NCBI GenBank assembly: GCA_017938245.1
Contig: JAGBBX010000035.1
Location: 1 to 38,013, forward strand
DNA length: 38,013 nucleotides
Origin: Bacteroidaceae bacterium
GTDB taxonomy: Bacteria; Bacteroidota; Bacteroidia; Bacteroidales; Bacteroidaceae
Direction: 5' to 3'
Position 1 is the first letter of the stretch, and the number at the start of each line of letters is the position of its first letter. This document shows, one piece after another, positions 8,381-16,435 of this stretch. The notes beneath the pieces were generated by a model that was given only the letters and a program-made list of their open reading frames with translations, was not told the origin of the DNA and did not search any database. A program made the position numbers and the translations under genes.

Positions 8381-8707
8381 TTAAAGACTTTTTATACCCT
8401 CGACCGTACCCGAGAGAAGTTTCCAATTCTCGTCGAGAGCTGCGAGCACCGCCTTTCCCGCATCGGTAAGCCTATAATATTTTCGTGGTGGCCCCGATGG
8501 GCTCTCCTGCCACTCATAATCGAGCAGTTCCTCTTTTTTTAATCGCGACAGCAATGGATAAAGAGTACCTTCGACCACAATAAGATTTGCACGCTCGAGT
8601 TCGTCGATAATATCGGAGCTATAATAGGACTTCTTATCAAGAAGCAGCATCACACAATACTCAAGCATTCCTTTACGCATCTGCGATTTTACATTCTCTA
8701 CATACAT
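8381..8707 (-). CDS. PadR family transcriptional regulator
   Basis: A 108-aa protein, the size of PadR subfamily-2 regulators. It has the winged-helix signature of the family: MRKGMLEYCVMLLLDKKSYYSSDIIDEL (helices 1-2), a recognition region VVEGTLYPLLSRLKKEELL, and the wing 'ESPSGPPRKYYRLTDAGKAVL'. PadR proteins are dimeric repressors that respond to small molecules or stress. It is the first gene of the minus-strand operon, and its promoter (8770-8801) is overlapped by inverted repeats, which suggests autorepression. The start at 8707 leaves a leader of roughly 55-60 bases. Confidence 0.9.
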   Translation of the reverse strand: MYVENVKSQMRKGMLEYCVMLLLDKKSYYSSDIIDELERANLIVVEGTLYPLLSRLKKEELLDYEWQESPSGPPRKYYRLTDAGKAVLAALDENWKLLSGTVEGIKSL

Positions 8708-8769
8708 ATTATTAACTATTTATATTCCAATCGAGCGCACTCAGAGTGTTATACCCGATTTTCACACAA

Positions 8770-8809
8770 CAAATATATGTATTACATTAGTACCTTGCAA
8801 TACATAGTA
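8770..8809 (-). promoter_or_regulatory. padR operon promoter with overlapping dyad operators
   Basis: On the minus strand TATATTTG (8777-8770) fits the Bacteroidota -7 box TAnnTTTG, and a TTG (8800-8798) lies 20 nt upstream as the -33 element. A perfect 8-bp inverted repeat, tatgtatt (8776-8783) and aatacata (8799-8806), spans from the -7 to the -33 box. A second imperfect 19-bp palindrome, taccttgcaatacatagta (8791-8809), covers the -33 box. This layout fits PadR autorepression. Confidence 0.65.
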
Positions 8810-9034
8810 AGCATTTTAACACTATTTTAACAAAAAAAAATAAAAAGCTGTTTAAATTTATGTCCTTGAAATTTTTATAGGTCTTTTTTAGGATGTTTTT
8901 TTATTTTTCAAAGGCGCATAGCGGGCTATGTAACTGCGAAAAAGGGGAAAACAGACAAAAAAGAGCATAAAAAGGCAAGCACAACTCGCGGTCAATGTAA
9001 TCATTTTTTTTCGAAAGAAATTTAAACAGTTTCT

Positions 9035-9074
9035 AAAAAAAAGGGTACATCAAAATATAAATTTTGACATACCC
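9035..9074 (-). terminator. Intrinsic terminator of the 64-codon gene
   Basis: On the minus strand GGGTATGTCAAAAT pairs with ATTTTGATGTACCC (14 bp, two G-U pairs, 4-nt loop), followed by eight T. The plus-strand version has mismatches, so it works for minus transcripts. It begins 25 nt after the stop codon at 9100. Confidence 0.85.
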
Positions 9075-9099
9075 CGCTATAATAACACTTTTAGAGGAT

Positions 9100-9294
9100 T
9101 TAGTCGGCGCTCTTATGCATCTTTTGTCGACGCACAATTTTCTTTTCAACCAGATAGTGGCGAATCCTTTCGACCTTCTCGCCCTCGTAATGTTTGCAAT
9201 GAGCAATATCATAAACATAATCGGGCATACAACCAAATTTTATGGCTGTCATAAGATAGAACCACTTATGAGAAGAAGATAAGAATCTAAACAT
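9100..9294 (-). CDS. Small conserved-looking protein, 64 aa, function unknown
   Basis: The protein is basic and aromatic-rich (MFRFLSSSHKWFYLMTAIKF...) with an N-terminal hydrophobic patch, two Cys residues and a helix-like C-terminal half ending in a basic tail (EKKIVRRQKMHKSAD). No known domain is recognised. It is called a gene because an almost ideal Bacteroidota promoter lies 50 nt upstream (9344-9374) and a strong minus-strand terminator lies 25 nt downstream, so the frame exactly fills a monocistronic unit. It is divergent from the amino-acid antiporter gene at 9493. The 'CMPDYVYDIAHCK' segment may pack as a small helical bundle, but no function can be given. Confidence 0.7.
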   Translation of the reverse strand: MFRFLSSSHKWFYLMTAIKFGCMPDYVYDIAHCKHYEGEKVERIRHYLVEKKIVRRQKMHKSAD

Positions 9295-9343
9295 TTACTT
9301 GTTATTTTTTATTTGTAAACAATAACCAACTTATACGATAATG

Positions 9344-9374
9344 CAAATATATTCCATCTTTTTAATAAAAGCAA
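9344..9374 (-). promoter_or_regulatory. Promoter of the 64-codon gene
   Basis: On the minus strand there is a -33 TTG (9374-9372), a 20-nt spacer and a -7 TATATTTG (9351-9344), matching the Bacteroidota sigma-ABfr consensus. The ATG is 50 nt downstream of the -7 box. Confidence 0.75.
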
Positions 9375-9492
9375 GTATCTATACACTTTAATTGGACGTA
9401 AGAGCAGAGAACTGAATTTTGAACATAGACACATAAATTTTGTTATCGTATTTGTAGTATTAAACCAAAAAAACAATAAACAGTTCACTCTT

Positions 9493-10953
9493 ATGTCAAC
9501 AAATTCAGGAAAAACGGTAAAGTTGGGTGTTATCACACTCGCTATCATGAATGTCACAGCAGTAGTATCGCTGCGTGGCTTGGCAGCCGAGGCCGAATAT
9601 GGTCTTAGTTCGGCATTTTACTATCTTTTTGCAGCCCTTGTATTTCTTATCCCCACATCATTCGTTGCAGCCGAGCTTGCTGCAATGTTTCAGGATAAGC
9701 AGGGAGGAGTATTCCGTTGGGTTGGCGAGGCTTTTGGCAAACGCACCGGCTTTGTGGCAATATGGTTACAGTGGGTCGAGAGCACAATATGGTATCCTAC
9801 CGTGCTTACATTCGGTGCTGTATCGTTGGCGTTCATCGGTACCGACAGTGCAAAAGATATGGCGCTTGCATCTAATAAAGTGTATACGCTTGCAATAGTA
9901 CTGCTTATCTATTGGGCAGCAACATATATCTCACTAAAGGGACTGGGTTGGGTGAGTAAAGTAGCTAAGATAGGTGGATTGGTGGGAACAATTATTCCTG
10001 CCGGACTGCTTGTTATTCTTGCCATCGCATACCTTGTGAGCGGAGGAGAGTCGCAAATGAATTTCGGTGGCAACTTCTTCCCCGATATTGCGCGATTCGA
10101 TAATCTTGTACTCGCCTCGGGAATATTCCTTTTCTATGCAGGAATGGAGATGTCGGGTGTGCACGTATCAGAGATGGAGAACCCGACACGCAACTACCCT
10201 CGCGCGGTATTCATTGGTGCTGCAATCACTGTAGCGATATTTATTCTTGGAACATTTTCTCTGGGAATAATTATACCACAAAAAGATATTAATCTTACGC
10301 AAAGTCTGCTCGTTGGCTTCGACCGTTATTTCGACTATATACACGCCTCGTGGCTATCGCCCATAATTGCCATTGCCCTGGCCTTCGGTGTGCTTGCAGG
10401 AGTACTCACCTGGGTTGCAGGCCCCTCGAAAGGTCTTTTTGCCGTTGGAAAAGCAGGATATTTACCACCTTTTATGCAAAAGACCAATAAAATTGGTGTG
10501 CAGAAGAATATCCTGCTGATACAGGGTGGCCTTGTGACATTCCTCAGTCTGTTGTTTGTTGTAATGCCATCGGTACAGAGCTTCTATCAAATTCTATCGC
10601 AGCTCACCATTCTACTTTATCTTATAATGTATCTGCTTATGTTCTCGGCTGCAATATATCTGCGATACAATATGAAGGATTATAAACGTCCTTTCAGAAT
10701 AGGCAAAAGTGGCAATGCTCTTATGTGGATTGTAGCCGGTGTGGGATTTTTAGGAAGTCTTTTGGCATTTGTACTTAGTTTCATTCCTCCTGCACAGATT
10801 GCAGTGGGAAGCAGCACTGTGTGGTATCTTGTTCTTGTAATTGGCTGCATTGTTGTGGTTGGTGCACCGTTTATAATATATGCGATGCGCAAGCCCCATT
10901 GGGTCGACCCCGAAACAAAGTTGGAGCCGTTCCATTGGGAAGAGAAGAAATAG
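9493..10953 (+). CDS. APC-superfamily amino-acid antiporter, GadC-like
   Basis: A 486-aa inner-membrane protein with about 12 hydrophobic segments. It resembles glutamate:GABA antiporters (GadC) in residue patterns and length: 'PTSFVAAELAAMFQDKQGGVFRWVGEAFG', 'EMENPTRNYPRA', 'WVAGPSKGLFAV' and a C-terminal end 'DPETKLEPFHWEEKK'. In GadC systems the antiporter exchanges external glutamate for internal GABA and consumes protons with a decarboxylase. No glutamate decarboxylase or glutaminase gene is in this window, so the substrate could be another amino acid pair. It is a single-gene unit ending in a strong terminator at 10975. The start is the first ATG of the frame, preceded by an A-rich leader. 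Confidence 0.75.
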   Translation: MSTNSGKTVKLGVITLAIMNVTAVVSLRGLAAEAEYGLSSAFYYLFAALVFLIPTSFVAAELAAMFQDKQGGVFRWVGEAFGKRTGFVAIWLQWVESTIWYPTVLTFGAVSLAFIGTDSAKDMALASNKVYTLAIVLLIYWAATYISLKGLGWVSKVAKIGGLVGTIIPAGLLVILAIAYLVSGGESQMNFGGNFFPDIARFDNLVLASGIFLFYAGMEMSGVHVSEMENPTRNYPRAVFIGAAITVAIFILGTFSLGIIIPQKDINLTQSLLVGFDRYFDYIHASWLSPIIAIALAFGVLAGVLTWVAGPSKGLFAVGKAGYLPPFMQKTNKIGVQKNILLIQGGLVTFLSLLFVVMPSVQSFYQILSQLTILLYLIMYLLMFSAAIYLRYNMKDYKRPFRIGKSGNALMWIVAGVGFLGSLLAFVLSFIPPAQIAVGSSTVWYLVLVIGCIVVVGAPFIIYAMRKPHWVDPETKLEPFHWEEKK

Positions 10954-10974
10954 AGTATTCAGGCTGTAAAAAGC

Positions 10975-11006
10975 AACGAGGATGGCTCAAAAGTCATCCT
11001 CGTTTT
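10975..11006 (+). terminator. Intrinsic terminator of the antiporter gene
   Basis: A perfect 10-bp stem, aacgaggatg and catcctcgtt, has a 10-nt loop and is followed by TT and then a run of eight G (11009-11016). Confidence 0.85.
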
Positions 11007-11307
11007 GTGGGGGGGGTGAATAAAAAGCAAAGTTCGAGCTGACGAAAAGAGAAGTTGCAATGATTTCTTTTTTCACCAGCATATTTTGCGCTGTCAATGC
11101 ACAAATAAGTTTAGTCCGTTTTGGGGTATATAGCCAATGGGATAAACTAAACTTGTTGATTCATTTGTATTATTTTCTATTCTCATAAAACACTTTTTAA
11201 CTTTTTTGTTTCGATATGGAGCGGCTATATGCAGTTTCAGATATTCTATTGCCTTGAGGTTTTGTAGAATTTTGCACCGAGTTTAATGAATAAAAAATAG
11301 GTGTAAA
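11007..11307. promoter_or_regulatory. Upstream region of the efflux operon with a 9-bp dyad
   Basis: This 300-bp AT-rich region has no reading frame. It starts with a G8 tract. A perfect inverted repeat, aagtttagt (11107-11115) and actaaactt (11146-11154), with a 30-nt centre could be a regulator site, for example for the AraC protein at 15398-16264. I find no clean TAnnTTTG box; the closest is tagaattttg near 11265-11275. Confidence 0.4.
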
Positions 11308-12660
11308 ATGAAACTGAAAAGTTTATTGGTAATGATGTTCACCATCGGAGCTGTAGAGTGTATTGCTCAAAGCGACACTCTCACACTAAAACGGTGCATC
11401 GAAATTGGCATTGAGAATAATCTCACGCTACAGCAAAAGCAGCAGGATATTCACATTGCTGAGATTGGACAGAGTGAGAATCGGCATAAACTGATTCCCG
11501 TTATTCAAGGATATGCAAATTTCGTCCACAATGTTGAACGAGCCACATCTGTTACAGATGGTTCAAACCTAAGTAAGTTATTGGGCGTTGATGCTCCATA
11601 TATGGTAGGTCAAGGCTTGGATTTTCAAACAACGGGAGGGTTTCAATTATCGATGCCTCTTTATAATCAAACACTCTATACGGGAATTCAGATTGCCGAC
11701 AAGATGAAGGAGATTAGTGAGGCATCTTATGAGAAAGCTAAAGAGGATTTGACGGTAGAAATTTCTAAACTCTATTATTTAGCTCAAACTACTGCCAAGC
11801 AGATAGAACTCATACGCTCAAATATTGGGCGAATGGAGTCATTGAAGAGTATCACCTCAGCATTTTATGATAATGATATGGCATTGAAAGTAGATGTGCA
11901 GCGTGTAGATATAAATTTGGAGAATCTACGCACACAACTTACCAATGCCGAGGCAATGTATGAGCAGCAACTAAATCTATTACGCTATACGCTCGATTTC
12001 GCCCCCGATACACCAATATTGTTATCTACACTTAAAGGTTATATAGATTATGACGACAGTTATCTGTTGCGTGGTCTCTCCCCTGACCTATATGAAATGC
12101 AATTGCTTAATATGCAATCAGAGGTGTTGCAGAAACAGAAGAAGATGATTAATCAGGGGTATTTGCCTACACTCTCGTTGGTAGGAGCAACACAGTGGAC
12201 GGCTTTTACCGACAAGTTTGAGAACTATTTTCATACTCACCCGACAAATAAGTGGTATAACCATACCTATTGGGGGTTACAGCTGAATGTGCCTATTTTT
12301 GACGGATTGGCAAAGCGAAATAAATCCCGCAAAGTGGCGGCTCAATATACCCAACTTCAAACAACCATTGCAGATACTGAAAAGAAACTTCAGACGCAAT
12401 ATCAAAACTCGCTTAATGATTGGCACAATAACATTCGTAATGCCGAGCGTCAGCGAGAGAATTACCGCTTGGCAGAGAGCGTCTATCTTGTAACATCAGA
12501 CCAATACAAAGAGGGGGTGGCGTCAATGAGCGACCTGCTGCAAGATGAGATGCGTATGACAGAGGCACAGAACGGATATATATCGGCACTCTACAAATAT
12601 ATGGTATCAGAACTTTCTCTATTGAAATTGACAGGACAATTAAATCGCTTAACTGAATAA
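11308..12660 (+). CDS. TolC-family outer membrane efflux protein
   Basis: A 450-aa protein with a signal peptide (KLKSLLVMMFTIGAVECIAQ) and the two-fold alpha-helical-hairpin repeat of outer membrane efflux proteins: 'LTLKRCIEIGIENNLTLQQKQQDI' at the start of the first repeat, 'WGLQLNVPIFDGLAKRNKSRKV' in the second, and the usual end 'EGVASMSDLLQDEMRMTEAQNGY'. It forms the trimeric outer-membrane/periplasmic duct for the HlyD-like and MFS proteins encoded next (24-bp and 5-bp gaps). Length fits the family. Substrate is unknown; MFS-type tripartite pumps usually export drugs, bile compounds or other hydrophobic molecules. Confidence 0.9.
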   Translation: MKLKSLLVMMFTIGAVECIAQSDTLTLKRCIEIGIENNLTLQQKQQDIHIAEIGQSENRHKLIPVIQGYANFVHNVERATSVTDGSNLSKLLGVDAPYMVGQGLDFQTTGGFQLSMPLYNQTLYTGIQIADKMKEISEASYEKAKEDLTVEISKLYYLAQTTAKQIELIRSNIGRMESLKSITSAFYDNDMALKVDVQRVDINLENLRTQLTNAEAMYEQQLNLLRYTLDFAPDTPILLSTLKGYIDYDDSYLLRGLSPDLYEMQLLNMQSEVLQKQKKMINQGYLPTLSLVGATQWTAFTDKFENYFHTHPTNKWYNHTYWGLQLNVPIFDGLAKRNKSRKVAAQYTQLQTTIADTEKKLQTQYQNSLNDWHNNIRNAERQRENYRLAESVYLVTSDQYKEGVASMSDLLQDEMRMTEAQNGYISALYKYMVSELSLLKLTGQLNRLTE

Positions 12661-12684
12661 CAAACAAAGTAAAAGGAATAAACA

Positions 12685-13725
12685 ATGGAACAGAAAAAGA
12701 ATAAATCGGGTAAGATATTTACCATTTTGGGTGCAACCATCCTCGTAGGAGGTTTGGTGTGGATTGGGACACTCTTTTTTGGATTTGATTCAACAACCAC
12801 TACTGACGACGCACAAGTTGAACAATATCTGTCGGCGATCAATGTGAAAGTGCCGGGATATATTGATGAGATTAGATTTACCGAGCATCAATATGTTCAC
12901 AAGGGCGACACACTGCTTATCATCGATAACCGCGAGTATAAGATTCGTTTGATGGAGGCTGAGGCAATGCTCAAAGATGCAGAAGCAGGTAAGAGTACAA
13001 TCGGAGCAACGCTTGACCGAACTGAAAACAGCGTTTTGGTTTTTGACTCCTCGATTGCTGAAATTGAGGCTCGCATAGCCAAACTGCGAAAGGATAAGGC
13101 TCGCTTTGAGAATCTTGTTGAGCGTAATGCAGCTACACCAATTCAACTGGAGCAGGTCGAAACAGAACTTATTGCATTGGAGGCCAAATTGGAATCTGTT
13201 AGGCAGCAAAAACGCACAGCAAACTCTTCAGTAACAGAGGTCGTTACCAAAACAGAGAGTATTGAGGCTGCCATTCTGCGTGCTACGGCAGCAGTTGATA
13301 TGGCAAAGCTTAATCTATCATACACCGTCATTACTGCCCCCTGCGATGGCTGGTTAGGTCGTCGAGCTTTAGAGGTTGGTCAGTTGGTTAATGCAGGGCA
13401 AACCATTACTAATATTCTGCCAGATGAACAAAAGTGGATTATAGCCAATTACAAAGAGACTCAAATCAAAGAGCTGACAGTTGGTCAGCGAGTTAAGGTT
13501 ACTATTGATGCGTGGCCGGATGAGCAATTTGAGGGTATCATTACACATATTTCAGCCGCAACGGGTTCTAAATACTCGATGGTTCCAACCGACAACTCGG
13601 CAGGAAACTTTGTAAAGATTCAACAACGCATACCGGTTCGCATTGATTTTACACACCTCTCAAAAGAGGATAATAGAAAACTTGCCGCAGGAATGATGGC
13701 AGTAGTTGAAACTATTAATGACTAA
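12685..13725 (+). CDS. HlyD/EmrA-family periplasmic adaptor of the efflux pump
   Basis: A 346-aa protein with an N-terminal membrane anchor (about residues 11-33, FTILGATILVGGLVWIGTLF). The EmrA-type motif 'TTDDAQVEQYLSAINVKVPGYI' opens the barrel-sandwich (lipoyl-like) half, 'HKGDTLLIID' closes it, and a long coiled-coil hairpin fills about 80-190. The second half of the lipoyl domain is 'TAPCDGWLGRRALEVGQLVNAGQ', followed by a beta-barrel region ending near 'GMMAVVETIND'. It bridges the TolC-like duct and the MFS transporter. The stop is 5 nt before the next start. Confidence 0.9.
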   Translation: MEQKKNKSGKIFTILGATILVGGLVWIGTLFFGFDSTTTTDDAQVEQYLSAINVKVPGYIDEIRFTEHQYVHKGDTLLIIDNREYKIRLMEAEAMLKDAEAGKSTIGATLDRTENSVLVFDSSIAEIEARIAKLRKDKARFENLVERNAATPIQLEQVETELIALEAKLESVRQQKRTANSSVTEVVTKTESIEAAILRATAAVDMAKLNLSYTVITAPCDGWLGRRALEVGQLVNAGQTITNILPDEQKWIIANYKETQIKELTVGQRVKVTIDAWPDEQFEGIITHISAATGSKYSMVPTDNSAGNFVKIQQRIPVRIDFTHLSKEDNRKLAAGMMAVVETIND

Positions 13726-13730
13726 CGACA

Positions 13731-15401
13731 ATGACAGCAGAAACCGCTAACACTCCCCGTCCAAAACTTTTCTACGATTGGGTTCCAAAGTGGCTGGGCG
13801 GCTTAATGTTCTTCTTCATCTTTATTCCCACAATGTTCTTGAGCGGTGCTTACAGTAGTAACGCTGCCGATATTGTGGGCGGATTGGGCATACTCTCCGA
13901 GCATATAATGATGGCAACCTTTGCTGCTGCCATCGGATTGGTGATAGCCGGTCCTTATGTATTGCCCGTACTACAATCGTTTGGAGCAAGACGAATATAC
14001 ATAATGGGATTCACCATAATGTTAGCACTTAACATCGTCTGTGGATATACAGAGTCGGTTATTGTGCTCTCGGTGTGTAGTTTTGCAATGGGTGTAGTAC
14101 GAGTGTTTGTTATGTTGAATACGATATTCAGCCTGATTAAGCACTTTGCAGGTATTGATCCTATGTCGATGCTATCGCCTTCGGGAGATGTATCTCCAGA
14201 AGAGAAAAAAAAGAAGAATCAAGGTCGTGCAATGTTGCAGAGTGTAACATTCTTTATTTTCCTGACCATTGGTCAGGTTGGTTCATATCTCACATCAAAG
14301 ATTGCATACGAATACCGTTGGCAATACGCCCATTGGTATGTGGCAATATATGTTTTGGTTGCAATCTTGTTGGTTATGCTGATGATGGTGCCATCGCATA
14401 CCCGTGATAAATCCAAAATTGTGTGGCCACCATTGGGTCAAGCCTTGACAGCAACTGCATTTTTCTTCTCGCTGACCTTTGTCTTTGTATATGGCAAGAC
14501 TTACGATTGGTTTGATGATTGGCGCATTTCGTTGGCTGCCGGAGTGTCTCTTGTCAGCGCCGGTACATTTATTCTACAACACTGTTTCAGCCGAAAGCGA
14601 TTCATTGATCCCAAGGCGTTTACAGCTCCAAGTGTAAAAATGGCTGCCGTATTCTTCACTTTGGTGATGATACTCAACTCCTCATCGGCTCTTTCATCCG
14701 CCTTTATGGGTATGGCTATGAAACTCGATTCGGTGCAGACTGCATCAATGGGTAATTGGCAAATACTCGGGTTCTTTATAGCAATGGTTGTCAATATCAC
14801 ACTCATCAAGAAAGGGACACATCATCGTTGGGTGATTGTAGGAGGTTTTACGCTAATAACAGCCTCGTCAATATATATGTATTTCCTATATCAGGGAATG
14901 GCAACCTACGAGATGATGATTTTACCTACGGTGCTACGAGGAGCAGGAATGTGGATGATATATGCCTACTGCGGATGTATGGGAATGAATGATTTGGATG
15001 CAGGCAAGCAACTCGGTTCGTGGGTATTTATAATGTTGATGTTTCGAGCCGTATTAGGCCCCGTGGGAGGTTCATCTCTCTATTCCAATGCTGTGTATCA
15101 ACGCTCACAAAATCACATTGAGCGTTATGCCCAAGATATGGATGTAAGTAATTCCGCTGCGGCATCTTCGTTCCAACGCACACAGATGGGTATGGTGATG
15201 CAGGGCAAGAGTTATGTTGAGGCTACACAGATGGCATCAATGTCGGCAAAAGGTAGCGTACAGTTACAGGCTACGCTTGTTGCGCTGAAAGAGATTTCGG
15301 GTTGGACAATCTACGGAGGTATTGCCGTGATAATATTTGCACTGATTTTCCCTTATGAGAGAAGACGCAAACGATTGTTGCCAGATTCGGCAGCACCCTA
15401 A
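13731..15401 (+). CDS. MFS (EmrB-like, DHA2-type) drug exporter
   Basis: A 556-aa inner-membrane protein with about 14 hydrophobic segments, the count expected of DHA2/EmrB transporters. A cytoplasmic loop after segment 5 or 6 is Lys-rich (DVSPEEKKKKNQGR). It is the third gene of the tolC-emrA-emrB-like operon and would provide proton-driven transport. Its sequence is divergent from E. coli EmrB, so the pump name is by family and context only. The last 4 bases overlap, stop to stop, with the convergent AraC regulator gene, so transcripts of the two genes are antisense at their ends. Confidence 0.85.
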   Translation: MTAETANTPRPKLFYDWVPKWLGGLMFFFIFIPTMFLSGAYSSNAADIVGGLGILSEHIMMATFAAAIGLVIAGPYVLPVLQSFGARRIYIMGFTIMLALNIVCGYTESVIVLSVCSFAMGVVRVFVMLNTIFSLIKHFAGIDPMSMLSPSGDVSPEEKKKKNQGRAMLQSVTFFIFLTIGQVGSYLTSKIAYEYRWQYAHWYVAIYVLVAILLVMLMMVPSHTRDKSKIVWPPLGQALTATAFFFSLTFVFVYGKTYDWFDDWRISLAAGVSLVSAGTFILQHCFSRKRFIDPKAFTAPSVKMAAVFFTLVMILNSSSALSSAFMGMAMKLDSVQTASMGNWQILGFFIAMVVNITLIKKGTHHRWVIVGGFTLITASSIYMYFLYQGMATYEMMILPTVLRGAGMWMIYAYCGCMGMNDLDAGKQLGSWVFIMLMFRAVLGPVGGSSLYSNAVYQRSQNHIERYAQDMDVSNSAAASSFQRTQMGMVMQGKSYVEATQMASMSAKGSVQLQATLVALKEISGWTIYGGIAVIIFALIFPYERRRKRLLPDSAAP

Positions 15402-16264
15402 ATGTTTCGTTCACGATACTCGGTAGGTGATAACCCTGTCTCTCGTTTGAAGAACTTGGCAAAGAATGAGGCGTTCGGGAAGTTCAATGAGTCTGATATT
15501 TGCTGCACAGTATCGGAGGAAGATTTCAGTTTGGATTTTGCATAGAGGATAACGGCATCGGATATGATTTTCGATGCCGGCACCCCTCGCACATCTTTAA
15601 CTGCCACATTCAAATAGGTGGGAGTAATGCAGAGTTTCGAGGCATACCAGCCCACACTACGCTCTTTGTCATAGTGTTTGAAAACAAGCGAAATATAATC
15701 ACGAACAATCTGCTCTTTTCGCGATAATTCAATCTCTTTTCCCATCATACGATGATTGTCGTAGATGGAGCATACACCATAGAAGAATGACATCAGCAGA
15801 TTCTTCAACAAACCGTGATTGGCCGAAGGTTGAAGCCTTGAACGATGATAGATGCGTGAAAAAGTAGAATAGAGCTCGGTTACAAAAACAGATTCATCAG
15901 AAAACAATCCGACAACAGGATTTGCACTGATTGTCTCCATATTGGAAACTATCTGGCGCACTAAGTCAACATCTTGCACATAGTCGGGAGAGAATGCAAT
16001 TACATCGCACGCAAAATCCTCACTTGCATTCGCAATCTGAATAATACTGTTGGGGAAAATCATTACAATACTATTCGGAAGAAGAGAGTATTCAGATAAG
16101 TTGATAGATAGGCGAGCAGTGCCTTTGGTGGTAATCCACAAACAGCACAACTCCATCCTATGAGGTTGAAGATACTTGGCAACTTGTTCCTGTTGAACAA
16201 TTGATTTGAGGACAACACCATCTTCAAGTGATACTGCCGGAATGGTATTCTGCACTGTTTTCAT
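15398..16264 (-). CDS. AraC-family transcriptional regulator
   Basis: A 288-aa protein from the ATG at 16264. This start is chosen because it sits just downstream of a good promoter; the frame is open to 16318, inside the promoter. The N-terminal ~170 residues look like a cupin-type sensor (LSINLSEYSLLPNSIVMIFP). The C-terminal ~100 residues hold the two AraC helix-turn-helix motifs: 'VGWYASKLCITPTYLNVAVK' and 'VQQISDSLNFPNASFFAKFF', ending 'KRETGLSPTEYRERNI'. The gene is convergent with the efflux operon, overlapping it by 4 bp at the stop codons. AraC proteins next to pumps often control them; that is inference here. Confidence 0.9.
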   Translation of the reverse strand: MKTVQNTIPAVSLEDGVVLKSIVQQEQVAKYLQPHRMELCCLWITTKGTARLSINLSEYSLLPNSIVMIFPNSIIQIANASEDFACDVIAFSPDYVQDVDLVRQIVSNMETISANPVVGLFSDESVFVTELYSTFSRIYHRSRLQPSANHGLLKNLLMSFFYGVCSIYDNHRMMGKEIELSRKEQIVRDYISLVFKHYDKERSVGWYASKLCITPTYLNVAVKDVRGVPASKIISDAVILYAKSKLKSSSDTVQQISDSLNFPNASFFAKFFKRETGLSPTEYRERNI

Positions 16265-16288
16265 ACACTGAAATAAATTGTAAGAATA

Positions 16289-16318
16289 CAAAATTACAAA
16301 CAAAATGGATTGGTTCAA
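16289..16318 (-). promoter_or_regulatory. Promoter of the AraC regulator gene
   Basis: On the minus strand there is a TTG (16318-16316), a 19-nt spacer and TAATTTTG (16296-16289), matching the Bacteroidota -33/-7 consensus. The ATG at 16264 is 24 nt downstream of the -7 box. Confidence 0.7.
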
Positions 16319-16377
16319 TATCCGAAAATGTTAAAAGACCTGGGATTATTCTATTTTTATCGGACAGTAATATAAAA

Positions 16378-16417
16378 ATATAGCAGGCGCACCACTTGAG
16401 AGGTGCGCCTGCTATAT
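16378..16417 (-). terminator. Strong intrinsic terminator of the sialidase gene
   Basis: A perfect 16-bp stem (atatagcaggcgcacc / ggtgcgcctgctatat) has an 8-nt loop and is followed on the minus strand by TTTTTAT. It ends the sialidase transcript 18 nt after the stop codon. Confidence 0.9.
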
Positions 16418-16435
16418 TTGTTTAACCGACAATAC

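Larger units (their letters stand above)
8708..9099. other. Intergenic region between padR and the 64-codon gene
   Basis: This AT-rich stretch of ~390 bp contains the padR promoter/operator at its left end and the terminator of the small gene at its right end (both listed separately). Between them, apart from a short catagcgggctatg palindrome near 8927, I see only A/T runs and no convincing reading frame. Confidence 0.6.

Noticed and set aside
9493-10953. A complete glutamate-dependent acid resistance system
   Set aside because: Only the GadC-like antiporter is present. No glutamate decarboxylase, glutaminase or acid-response regulator is in this window.
11009-11016. Run of eight G as a possible phase-variation tract
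   Set aside because: It is outside any gene and not placed between promoter boxes; it directly follows a terminator. No switchable frame or promoter spacing is seen.
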